DNA from: Nitrospira sp. CR1.3
Lineage (GTDB): Bacteria; Nitrospirota; Nitrospiria; Nitrospirales; Nitrospiraceae
Assembly (NCBI GenBank): GCA_014055525.1
Contig: WIAH01000001.1
Span: 245,809 to 309,808 of the forward strand
Direction of reading: 5' to 3'
Length of the DNA stretch: 64,000 nt
The notes under the pieces were generated by a model that was not told the origin of the DNA, made no database searches, and was given only the letters and a program-made list of their open reading frames with translations. This document shows positions 7,815 to 15,181 of this stretch, in pieces. Positions within the stretch are counted from its first letter, which is position 1, and every line of letters starts with the position of its first letter. The translations under genes were made by a program, and so were the position numbers.

Positions 7815-9290
7815 ATGAGGATCCGGTCAATCCTCGGGGCTCTGATGATCGCCAGCCTGCCGGCCATGCCGGCCATGGCGGAAAACATGACCCCGGAGGA
7901 AATTCAGAAATTGGTCGACGAAGCGGTCAACAAGAAGTTGCAGGAATACGAGAAACGTGAAGGTTCCATGCAACAGAAGGAAGGGCAGCCCGGCGCCCCG
8001 CAATACCCGGTCGCGACCGGCCCCATGTCCGATATCAAGGTCGAGCGAAAGGGCGAAGAAAATGTGCCGCTGTCATTCGGATCGACCGGGTCGGGAAAAC
8101 TCGTCTATGCCAAGCCGTTCGTGAGCGCTCCCAAGGCGACCATCGGCGGATACGCCGACTTCAAGTTTGGCTCGATGACCGGTCCAACGCTCGACAACCT
8201 CAGCCGGCAGTCGTTCAACCAGGAGCGAATGGTTCCCTTTCTGTATGCCGATGTGACCGATCGCGTGAAGTTCATGACTGAAATTGAATTTGAACGGGGG
8301 GGAACAAATTCTCCGGGAGCGAACGGCACCAATGCCGGGGCAATGCAGTTGGAATTTATGCAGCTCGATTACCTCGTCAATGAATCGTTCAATCTCCGGG
8401 GCGGGATAATCCTGATGCCGGTGGGCAAATTCAACCTCCTGCACGACTCCCCGCTCAACGACTTGCCTGATCGACCAATGGTCAGCCGCATCGTCATTCC
8501 CAGCACTTGGTTTGAGACTGGCGCCGGTTTTTACGGCACCTTGTATCCCAGTTCCCTCTCGAAACTGGACTACGAATTCTATGCGGTTAACGGCATGGGC
8601 TGTAATGCGCAGGGCAGCACGATCACGGACGTGAACGGAACTCGCAATTGCCGTGGCAGTCAGTCGCGTGACCTGAACGATAACAAGGGACTCGTCGGGC
8701 GCCTCGCCTTCAGCCCCATGCTCGGGATTGAAATCGCTGGATCGTCCTTCTATGGCCAGTACAACAACAGAAATGCCGCAGGTGTCAACAACCGCAGCGA
8801 CTACATCGGAATCTATGCGATCGACTGGACTCTTCAGCGCGGTCCTTTTGAAGTTATCGGCGAAGCAGCCTGGTCCCGGATCGAAGGAAACCAGGGAACG
8901 ACTTTTACGACCCAAGGACCCTCCGGCATGTTCGGGTACTACATCCAAGGCAACTATCATTTCATGCCGGAATTTCTGAAGAAGCTTGCACCATCACACT
9001 TTACGGAAAACTCTACGTTTACCGCCGTGGTCCGCTGGGAGACGGTGGATACCGATTCCAGCAACAACTCACGGTTCGCGAACGGCCAGATCAGCAACCA
9101 GCGAGACCTGCAGCGGCTGACGCTCGGCCTCAACTTCCGCCCGATTGAAGACACGGTGTTCAAGTTCAGCTACATGTTCAACACCCAGAGAGACACGTCG
9201 CTCAATAACTTCGTCAACAATCCAGGCAATAACCAGGTGACGCGTATCGACGGGAACGGCTTCTTGTTCATGGCGGCAACCTACTTCTAA
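7815..9290 (+). CDS. Outer-membrane porin with N-terminal coiled coil
   Basis: A 491-residue protein. The signal peptide ends at about MPAMA, residue 23. A short helical, probably coiled-coil segment follows (EEIQKLVDEAVNKKLQEYEKREG). After a linker, about 400 residues alternate in beta-barrel fashion, with Gly/Asn-rich loops and a C-terminal aromatic residue (FMAATYF) as required for barrel assembly. It resembles OprO/OprP-like trimeric porins. The ATG at 7815 has AAGGAGG about six bases upstream; the longer frame from 7743 lacks a ribosome site. Its place after a Fur-box-like promoter suggests induction under iron limitation. Confidence 0.85.
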   Translation: MRIRSILGALMIASLPAMPAMAENMTPEEIQKLVDEAVNKKLQEYEKREGSMQQKEGQPGAPQYPVATGPMSDIKVERKGEENVPLSFGSTGSGKLVYAKPFVSAPKATIGGYADFKFGSMTGPTLDNLSRQSFNQERMVPFLYADVTDRVKFMTEIEFERGGTNSPGANGTNAGAMQLEFMQLDYLVNESFNLRGGIILMPVGKFNLLHDSPLNDLPDRPMVSRIVIPSTWFETGAGFYGTLYPSSLSKLDYEFYAVNGMGCNAQGSTITDVNGTRNCRGSQSRDLNDNKGLVGRLAFSPMLGIEIAGSSFYGQYNNRNAAGVNNRSDYIGIYAIDWTLQRGPFEVIGEAAWSRIEGNQGTTFTTQGPSGMFGYYIQGNYHFMPEFLKKLAPSHFTENSTFTAVVRWETVDTDSSNNSRFANGQISNQRDLQRLTLGLNFRPIEDTVFKFSYMFNTQRDTSLNNFVNNPGNNQVTRIDGNGFLFMAATYF

Positions 9291-9301
9291 GAAAGAAGGA
9301 A

Positions 9302-9330
9302 CAGGCTGCCCGTCCATGACGGGCAGCCTG
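9302..9330 (+). terminator. Perfect 13-bp hairpin after the porin
   Basis: CAGGCTGCCCGTC (9302-9314), a CAT loop and the exact complement GACGGGCAGCCTG (9318-9330). It lies 11 bases after the porin stop. No T-run follows, so it may act as a partial terminator or an mRNA-stabilising stem that lets the porin mRNA outlast the downstream genes. Confidence 0.6.
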
Positions 9331-9336
9331 CCTTGC

Positions 9337-9810
9337 ATGTCGATGGACGCGAGGATATGTACGGGGTGGGTTCTTGGTTTTCTGGGCTTGTTTGTGCTGC
9401 AAGCCGGTTGCTCATCATTGACGGGACTGCAAGAACGCTATGTGGTCTGCTCCTACGACAAGGTCTGGGAGGCCGCCCTCGAAAGCGTAAAGGACAGGGC
9501 AATCAAAGTTCAGGAAAAGGAGAAGGGGCTCATCGAAACCGCCTGGCTGGAAATTCCGATGCCGGGACGCAAATACGGAGCGTTCCAACGGGAGATGGAA
9601 AGCAAAGACCGCTCTCGCATTGTCATGAAGGTGAAGCGGCTTCAGGACGTCACCAACGTCAACTACCTGGAAGAGCGACAACGTTGGGCTTTCCGCGGAG
9701 GGTCAAGGCTCTTCGGCTGGGCCGACACAGACCCGTCCCAAGAGGTCATGACGGACATCCAGCAACGACTCGACGACAAGCTGAAGGAGCAGGGATGCAC
9801 TCTCGCCTGA
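9337..9810 (+). CDS. Lipoprotein, BamC-like
   Basis: About 157 residues. A hydrophobic segment (GWVLGFLGLFVLQAGC) ends in a lipobox. The mature part (VCSYDKVWEAALESVKDRAIKVQEKEKGLIETAWLE) resembles the first domain of BamC/NlpB-like proteins, in which a small alpha/beta unit follows the anchor. An ATG at 9316 lies inside the hairpin, so I prefer 9337 or 9343; no start has a strong ribosome site. It overlaps the FMN-binding gene by 16 bases. It may help assemble the porin or hold the flavoprotein at a membrane; both are inference. Confidence 0.7.
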   Translation: MSMDARICTGWVLGFLGLFVLQAGCSSLTGLQERYVVCSYDKVWEAALESVKDRAIKVQEKEKGLIETAWLEIPMPGRKYGAFQREMESKDRSRIVMKVKRLQDVTNVNYLEERQRWAFRGGSRLFGWADTDPSQEVMTDIQQRLDDKLKEQGCTLA

Positions 9811-10475
9811 CCGCGGCAATGATCGGTCTCGCCGGGCTCTGTTTCTGGGCGACAGTTGCGTTCGGCGCCGAACGGATCTGGGATAACGAGTTGCGCCGAT
9901 ATGTCACCGAGCAGGACTTCAAGTATGAGGAATTCATGACGGAGGAGGAGGCTCTGAAACTTGCCCTCCCCAAGTCAAAGCGAATCAGACGGGAACTGAT
10001 TCGCCTCAGTCAAGAGAAGAAAGAGTTGATCGAGCAGCGCATCGGCTGGAAGTTTCCGGAGGAGTCGTTCGAAGTGTACATCGGAGAGACCGGCGACAAG
10101 GTCGACGGCTATGCCATGATACATAATACGATCGGAAAATATAAGCCGATGACCTATATGGTCGGTGTGGATCCGGAGGGAAACTGCCTGGATGTCGAAC
10201 TGCTGGTGTTCCGCGACGCCAAAGGCAGTGAAGTTCGCACGAAGCGATTCAATTCACAATACGAAGGCAAGAATCTGTCCGATCCGATCCGAATCAACAA
10301 GGACATCATCAACATTTCCGGCGCGACCATGTCGGTCCGGTCCATGAGCGCCGGCGTCAAGCGCGTGTTGGTGCTTTTGGATGAGTTTTATCTGAAGCCG
10401 GCCGGACTGGGCAGCGACACGGTCGCGGCACGCAGAGCCGAAAAGGGCTTCTTCAGTCTGCTCTTCGGGCATTGA
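9795..10475 (+). CDS. Periplasmic FMN-binding (RnfG/NqrC-like) domain protein
   Basis: A 226-residue protein with a signal peptide (cleavage near AFG-A, residue 24). A charged helical region follows, then an FMN-binding domain at about 95-200. The flavinylation core SGAT is at 175-178 in NISGATMSVRSMSAGVKRVL, so Thr178 is the predicted FMN attachment site. The Asp usually three residues before the Ser is Ile here, a deviation from the consensus. ApbE, the enzyme that makes this bond, is encoded about 2.5 kb away. Its start lies inside the lipoprotein gene, and the membrane protein follows after 21 bases. It probably carries electrons in the periplasm; donor and acceptor are unknown. Confidence 0.85.
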   Translation: MHSRLTAAMIGLAGLCFWATVAFGAERIWDNELRRYVTEQDFKYEEFMTEEEALKLALPKSKRIRRELIRLSQEKKELIEQRIGWKFPEESFEVYIGETGDKVDGYAMIHNTIGKYKPMTYMVGVDPEGNCLDVELLVFRDAKGSEVRTKRFNSQYEGKNLSDPIRINKDIINISGATMSVRSMSAGVKRVLVLLDEFYLKPAGLGSDTVAARRAEKGFFSLLFGH

Positions 10476-10496
10476 TCCGCGGAACGGCCGCACGCC

Positions 10497-11015
10497 ATGC
10501 GCAATTTCAACACGCGATTCCGTCTGCGAGATTCTGATCGCCACATTCGCTTGCTCTATACGCAGTTTCTGCTCCTTATGTTGGTGGGTTTTGCGTTTTC
10601 GTTCTTTTGGGCTCACGACATGACCGGCCTCTCTCCGCAAGGCGTCGCGGATCATTACCGAGGGTCCGACGCCACCTTCGGCGAACCGATGTCCTTTCGC
10701 GAACTGGCGGAAGTCACCCACTTTCACTTGTTCACCATGCCGGTGGTATTCATGATTCTCGCGCATGTCCTCTATCTTACTGAAGCCAGCCATGCCATGA
10801 AGGTCTGGATGACGTGGGTCTCCTTCGGCGGCATGGGATTGGATCTGGTGTCTCCATGGCTGATCAGCTATGTCTCCCCGTTCTTTGTTTTGACGATGTT
10901 GATGGGAGACACTCTGATGGTTGTGGGATTTCTCGTGATGATGGCCATACCTCTCTATGAAATGTGGATCCTGAAGCAACCCCTGTTGGCGGGGAAACGG
11001 GGAGGAGAGCCGTGA
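10497..11015 (+). CDS. Four-helix membrane protein with conserved-looking histidines
   Basis: A 172-residue protein with hydrophobic segments at about 18-38, 76-95, 105-125 and 129-155. Histidines sit at or near the membrane edges: H16, H40, H53, H75, H77, H90 and H99, with THFHLFTMPVVFMILAHVLYL the most notable run. Such pairs could bind haem b and pass electrons to the FMN protein encoded just upstream, but this is inference; the family is not recognised. It is the last gene of the porin operon and is followed by a terminator. Confidence 0.75.
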   Translation: MRNFNTRFRLRDSDRHIRLLYTQFLLLMLVGFAFSFFWAHDMTGLSPQGVADHYRGSDATFGEPMSFRELAEVTHFHLFTMPVVFMILAHVLYLTEASHAMKVWMTWVSFGGMGLDLVSPWLISYVSPFFVLTMLMGDTLMVVGFLVMMAIPLYEMWILKQPLLAGKRGGEP

Positions 11016-11068
11016 GCTAATCTTTCACGTTCCGTCTCATCAAGTGCGGCCAGAGGTTGTTCACCCAG

Positions 11069-11102
11069 AGCCCAGGATCATGACGATGGTCTTGGGCTTT
11101 TT
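11069..11102 (+). terminator. Rho-independent terminator of the porin operon
   Basis: AGCCCAGGATCA pairs imperfectly with TGGTCTTGGGCT across a short loop and is followed by TTTTT. It lies 54 bases after the membrane-protein gene. Confidence 0.75.
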
Positions 11103-11122
11103 GCTGTTCATGGAGCATCGCT

Positions 11123-11842
11123 ATGCATGTGAGCATCGGGGCTTCGGTCAATCCGGTCGTCCAACGGATTCACGCATTGCTGCGAAAGATGGACGACCTC
11201 AAACTCCCGGCATCTTCAAGTCGGGATGTTGTAAGCATTCTTGTCCGTCAAGCGGGCAGAGAAATTGACCGCGCGCTGCCCTGGCAAGCAGGGCACGGAC
11301 AACGAGCGGCGACGATTGCCGTTCGGATTGGACAGACTGTAGGGCTCGATGTCGATGCGTTACATCATCTCTGGCTTGCCGCCTTGCTTCATGACATCGG
11401 GCTCTTGATGCTCCCCCGTTCTCTTGCGGAATCCGGCAATAATCTTGAGCTTGACTCCTACGCCGCGATTCAGAGCCATTCCCGGCTTGGTGCGACTTTG
11501 CTCGAGCCTTTCTCCTGCTTGAGAGAGGCGGCGATCATTATTGCCCACCACCACGAGCGCTGGGATGGATCGGGCTATCCCTACGGCATCAGGGGAACCT
11601 ATATACCGCTCGGAGCAAGAATCTTGTCCATCGCCGATGCTTTCGACGCGATCAAAGTACCAGATGTCTCCGACCCTGCAGTCCGAAATCTCATCGCGCT
11701 CAGAATTCTCAAGGTTGCCTCCGGTACGCAATTTGATCCTGATCTCGTCGCGGCCACCGTCGATATAGTGCTTCACCGATCTAGCGGGAAGCACCACCCT
11801 GCTTCGGACGAAACGGATTGGAGGACAGAGGTGACGAGCTAA
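11123..11842 (+). CDS. HD-GYP domain phosphodiesterase-like protein
   Basis: A 239-residue protein; HD-GYP enzymes degrade cyclic-di-GMP. The domain spans about 55-225: HGQR at 58-61, the metal-binding H90-D91 in LLHDIG, and HHHERWDGSGYPYG at 142-155 with the GYP signature. The downstream IADAFDAI is the usual next metal-ligand motif. The first 50 residues have no receiver or sensor domain. It lies alone between a terminator and the cytochrome gene. Starts at ATG 11123 with GGAG upstream. Confidence 0.9.
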   Translation: MHVSIGASVNPVVQRIHALLRKMDDLKLPASSSRDVVSILVRQAGREIDRALPWQAGHGQRAATIAVRIGQTVGLDVDALHHLWLAALLHDIGLLMLPRSLAESGNNLELDSYAAIQSHSRLGATLLEPFSCLREAAIIIAHHHERWDGSGYPYGIRGTYIPLGARILSIADAFDAIKVPDVSDPAVRNLIALRILKVASGTQFDPDLVAATVDIVLHRSSGKHHPASDETDWRTEVTS

Positions 11843-11959
11843 GTTTCCACCACAGCACCACGCGCCGGCACCGGAGGCTCTCCTCTCATCGGCATCGTGC
11901 AGTCGACGCATCAATAATCAAGTGTCTAACCAATTCTCTAGTGCTATGGAGGTTTTGCC

Positions 11960-13819
11960 ATGAAATGCCTCGACCGAAGTCGCGTAGGCCAAACGTTTCT
12001 CGCAACAGCGTCGTTCTGCACCATCTTCGTCATCGCACTTGGCAGTCCCATGGTTTGTGCGCAAGAAGGACCTGCCGACCCTCCCGAAATCACGGTCGGT
12101 GAGCGCCTGTTTCTTGAGACACGGTTTGCCCAGTTCTTCAAACAGTTTCTCTCCAGTGGTGGGGGCGTCAACGATGCCTTGCCAGCTGGCGATCCTGTCA
12201 TGAATACCACTGTGACGATCGAGGCCCCCCTTCCTGGCCCATTTGCCGGCCTGTCGATGAATTGCCGGGCCTGTCATTTGGTCGATGAGCATGTGGAAAC
12301 GCCGGGCGGGACGATGCGGACCTATGCCGACTTTGCGAGGCGCAGTCCCGTTCCAGCTCGAGAGGACGGCGCGATCACGGCGCCGAGAAATTCTCCCGCG
12401 CTTGTGAATGCCACACTACCGCGGGACGGCGGCCTTCTTCTGCACTTCGATGCCGAGTTTGCGACTACGGCGGATTTGGTCCAGAGCACCTTCACCGGAC
12501 GCAATTTCGGATGGCTGCCTGGCGAACGGGCCCTTGCGATCGCGCATCTGGCCCGTGTCGTTCGAGAAGACAATGGAACCGGAGGATTGGCGCAGGACTT
12601 CGGCGGCTTGCCTTATGCTGTGCTTCTGGGGGGCACCGATCCTACCATCCTCGAAGAGTTTCGTCTCCCGGAGGAGTTTCGTGTGAATGTCACAACGGCA
12701 TCGGATGCGGAGATTTTTCGCGCAGTCTCGAGACTGGTCAGCGCCTACACAGAGGGGTTGGTCTTCTCGCAGGACGAGACGGGGGCGTTCAACCTGTCTC
12801 CCTACGACGTGTTTCTGGAAAGGAACGGCCTGCCACGCAAGCCGGCTCCCCGTGAGAGCGTCCTGGAATATAGCCGTCGGCTACTCACGTTGATCGAGCG
12901 ACAGGAGCACGATAGCCGTCTGTCCTGGGTGACGAAGAACCCGCACAAGAATCTTCGGCGGCATCACCGGCAGCTCAAATTTGTGCGCAGGAATCCCGCC
13001 ACTGAGGACGGCAAGTTTCAATTCCACGACCAGCCTTTCAAATTCGGCCGAGAAGAGCTGCAGGGCTTGAAGATCTTCTTCGCGGAACCCTCTCACGTTC
13101 CATCGCTTTCAGAAAGCTTGAAACGGGGCAGAACCGGCAATTGCATCGCCTGTCACCAGGCACCGAGCTTTACGGATTTCCGATTGCATAACACCGGCAC
13201 GACTCAAGTTGAGTACGACCGCATCCATGGGTCCGGCACATTCGCGTATCTCCGCATTCCGAGCCTGCGCGAACGGAACGCCAATCACAATCAATATCTT
13301 CCGGCCACGGAGCAGCATCCTCATGCGCAGGGACCGTTCCGAGCGGTCCCTGCCGCAGGCAATCCGAACCTCACCGATCTTGGGGTGTGGAACGTTTTCG
13401 CCAATCCGGACTTTCCTGCCTCGCAGCGGCGTATACGCCGCATCCTCTGTGTCGATGCCTTGACCACCGGACTGCCTGGTCTTGGCGTGGCTTCGACTCA
13501 AAGTGAAGAGGGGCTTGACCGCATCATTGACAGTTCCGCGTTCGCGGGATCCTGCAGCGCTCAAGCCCTCTTGCCGTCCAGTGTGGCAGTCTTCAAGACC
13601 CCCGGGTTACGCGATCTCGGCCATTCCGCTCCCTACATGCACAACGGCCAATTCGACACCCTGGAGCAGATCGTCAACTTTTATCGAGGATCCTCCGATC
13701 TACAGCGCGCAGGTCGTCTGCGAAATGGCGATCGCGAACTTGCCGGCGTCCACCTGACCGACCAGGATGTGGGCCCGCTAGCAGCGTTTTTGAGAGCACT
13801 CAACGAGGACTATGAGTAG
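11960..13819 (+). CDS. Secreted di-haem c-type cytochrome (MauG/CcpA-like)
   Basis: A 619-residue exported protein. The signal peptide (LATASFCTIFVIALGSPMVCAQ) ends near residue 35. Haem motifs CRACH at 102-106 and CIACH at 395-399 would bind two c-type haems. Near the C terminus PGLRDLGHSAPYMHNGQFDTLEQIVNFY is the conserved ending of the di-haem peroxidase/MauG group. At 619 residues it is much longer than a typical 330-370-residue cytochrome c peroxidase, mainly through an enlarged inter-haem region. ATG 11960 has TGGAGG upstream. It may handle peroxide or oxidise a partner; the substrate is unknown. Confidence 0.85.
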   Translation: MKCLDRSRVGQTFLATASFCTIFVIALGSPMVCAQEGPADPPEITVGERLFLETRFAQFFKQFLSSGGGVNDALPAGDPVMNTTVTIEAPLPGPFAGLSMNCRACHLVDEHVETPGGTMRTYADFARRSPVPAREDGAITAPRNSPALVNATLPRDGGLLLHFDAEFATTADLVQSTFTGRNFGWLPGERALAIAHLARVVREDNGTGGLAQDFGGLPYAVLLGGTDPTILEEFRLPEEFRVNVTTASDAEIFRAVSRLVSAYTEGLVFSQDETGAFNLSPYDVFLERNGLPRKPAPRESVLEYSRRLLTLIERQEHDSRLSWVTKNPHKNLRRHHRQLKFVRRNPATEDGKFQFHDQPFKFGREELQGLKIFFAEPSHVPSLSESLKRGRTGNCIACHQAPSFTDFRLHNTGTTQVEYDRIHGSGTFAYLRIPSLRERNANHNQYLPATEQHPHAQGPFRAVPAAGNPNLTDLGVWNVFANPDFPASQRRIRRILCVDALTTGLPGLGVASTQSEEGLDRIIDSSAFAGSCSAQALLPSSVAVFKTPGLRDLGHSAPYMHNGQFDTLEQIVNFYRGSSDLQRAGRLRNGDRELAGVHLTDQDVGPLAAFLRALNEDYE

Positions 13820-13910
13820 AATTGGATTACCTGGTCGCTGAGCACACGATCGCGCCGGTGACCGACATACCGGCATCGGAGTGGGAGGTGTGCCCTCCCT
13901 CCCACTTCCC

Positions 13911-13955
13911 CGGCGGGGACCCTCTCTTCCTCCTGAGGATCCCCGCCTTCTTTTT
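13911..13955 (+). terminator. Rho-independent terminator after the cytochrome
   Basis: GGCGGGGACCCTC pairs with GAGGATCCCCGCC, followed by TTCTTTTT. A second small hairpin, GTGGGAGG/CCTCCCAC, lies just upstream (about 13881-13905). Confidence 0.8.
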
Positions 13956-13996
13956 AAGATTGTCCGGCTTGGATGACGAGGGGGATGCTATCGCCG

Positions 13997-14467
13997 TTAC
14001 TTCTTGATTTGCTCGGAAAGGTACCGGTCGAGACTCACCTGCTCGATGGTCCGTAGTTGCGTCTCAAACCAATCGACATGTTCTTCGGAATCGATCACCA
14101 TGTGCTCTAATAGATGTCTGGTCGTATAATCCCCGACCTGAGCGCAGTGGGCGACAGCCTTCCGCAGCAACTCAACATCTTCGCGTTCGAATTCAAGATC
14201 GCTCACGAACAGCGCGGAAACGTCGCGCCCCCTCGCCACCGCATCGAGATGATCCATATCGGGTGCCCCGTCCAGATACAGAATATGGTCGATCAAACCG
14301 GATGAATGACCGACCTCCTCATGCGCGAGATGGCTGAAGTGGTCGTGCAGACGCTCATACCCCCAGTTCTTGCACATCGCGGCATGCAGGAGATACTGAT
14401 GTACCGCCGTAAGCTCCGCCTTGAGGACGTCGTTGAGATACTGGATGACCCCTTCCTTGGCCTTCAT
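13997..14467 (-). CDS. bfr: Bacterioferritin, ferroxidase-type subunit lacking the haem Met
   Basis: Iron-storage subunit, 156 residues, the normal Bfr length. Numbered as E. coli Bfr, the di-iron ligands E18, E51, H54, E94 and H130 are present, while E127 is Ser. The haem ligand Met52 is replaced by Val, so this chain should not hold haem by the usual route. The frame is open upstream, but the ATG at 14467 (MKAKEGVIQYLN) gives the family start. It lies eight bases after the second bfr gene and pairs with it. Confidence 0.92.
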   Translation of the reverse strand: MKAKEGVIQYLNDVLKAELTAVHQYLLHAAMCKNWGYERLHDHFSHLAHEEVGHSSGLIDHILYLDGAPDMDHLDAVARGRDVSALFVSDLEFEREDVELLRKAVAHCAQVGDYTTRHLLEHMVIDSEEHVDWFETQLRTIEQVSLDRYLSEQIKK

Positions 14468-14475
14468 GATCCGTC

Positions 14476-14952
14476 TCAGCTCTCTTTCTTGATCTGCTCC
14501 GCCAGGTAGTTCTCGACGCCGATCTGCTTGATCGTTTCCATTTGGGTCTCGATCCAATCGATATGCGCATCGACATCCTTGGCCATATCTTCCAGCATAT
14601 GACGGGTCGTGAAGTCGGCAACCTTAGTGCAGTGAACCACCCCGTCGCTCAGCAGAGTCAGCATTTCCTGCTCCGCCTTCAGGTCCAGTTTCAACTGCTC
14701 GGGAACCGTCTCGCCGATATGCACCGTATTCATCCGCTGCACATTCGGAACGCCTTCTAGATACAGGATATGGCCGATCAGTTCGTCTGCGTCCTTCATC
14801 TCGTCGATACTTCGTTCCCGCACCTTGTGATGCAACCGTTCGTATCCCCAGTTCTCGCACATCTTGCCGTGCACAAAGTACTGATTGATGGCTGTCAGAT
14901 CGGCGGTGAGAATCTTGTTCAGAAGATTCACGACACCTTCTTTTGCTTTCAT
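14476..14952 (-). CDS. bfr: Bacterioferritin, haem-type subunit with degraded ferroxidase site
   Basis: A 158-residue bacterioferritin. The haem-binding Met52 is kept (IDEMKDADE). The di-iron site is degraded: E18 is Asp, H54 is Asp and E127 is Val, while E51, E94 and H130 remain. This is the complement of the neighbouring subunit. Mixed two-subunit bacterioferritins with this division of labour are known in other bacteria. The start at 14952 is the ATG after a GGGAGGGAC ribosome site; the first seven residues (MKAKEGV) match the sister gene. Confidence 0.92.
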   Translation of the reverse strand: MKAKEGVVNLLNKILTADLTAINQYFVHGKMCENWGYERLHHKVRERSIDEMKDADELIGHILYLEGVPNVQRMNTVHIGETVPEQLKLDLKAEQEMLTLLSDGVVHCTKVADFTTRHMLEDMAKDVDAHIDWIETQMETIKQIGVENYLAEQIKKES

Positions 14953-14994
14953 GTCATGTCCCTCCCAATGAGTTGCGCGGAGAAGTCTTGCTTC

Positions 14995-15023
14995 ATTATC
15001 TCGGCTCGCGCTCAACTCGTCAA
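14995..15023 (-). promoter_or_regulatory. Promoter of the bacterioferritin pair
   Basis: On the minus strand TTGACG (15018-15023) is followed after exactly 17 bases by GATAAT (14995-15000), 43 bases before the first bfr start. An A+T-rich stretch with TTACGTAA lies further upstream. Confidence 0.65.
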
Positions 15024-15181
15024 GATTTGATTTACGTAATTTTGATTAAGCTTCTCAGCATCGATGAGTCTGCCTCTCAATTTCACGGAGACGGCGTGCG
15101 CGAGGATATTACCGAATGAGACCGTACGCGAAATTTGGTGAGGCGAGATTCGAAAGGGAATGAACGACGAGACCAGCGACG

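Noticed and set aside
9333..9794. N-terminal 154 codons of the FMN-binding protein frame
   Set aside because: They are an alternative frame of the lipoprotein gene; the signal peptide begins at 9795.
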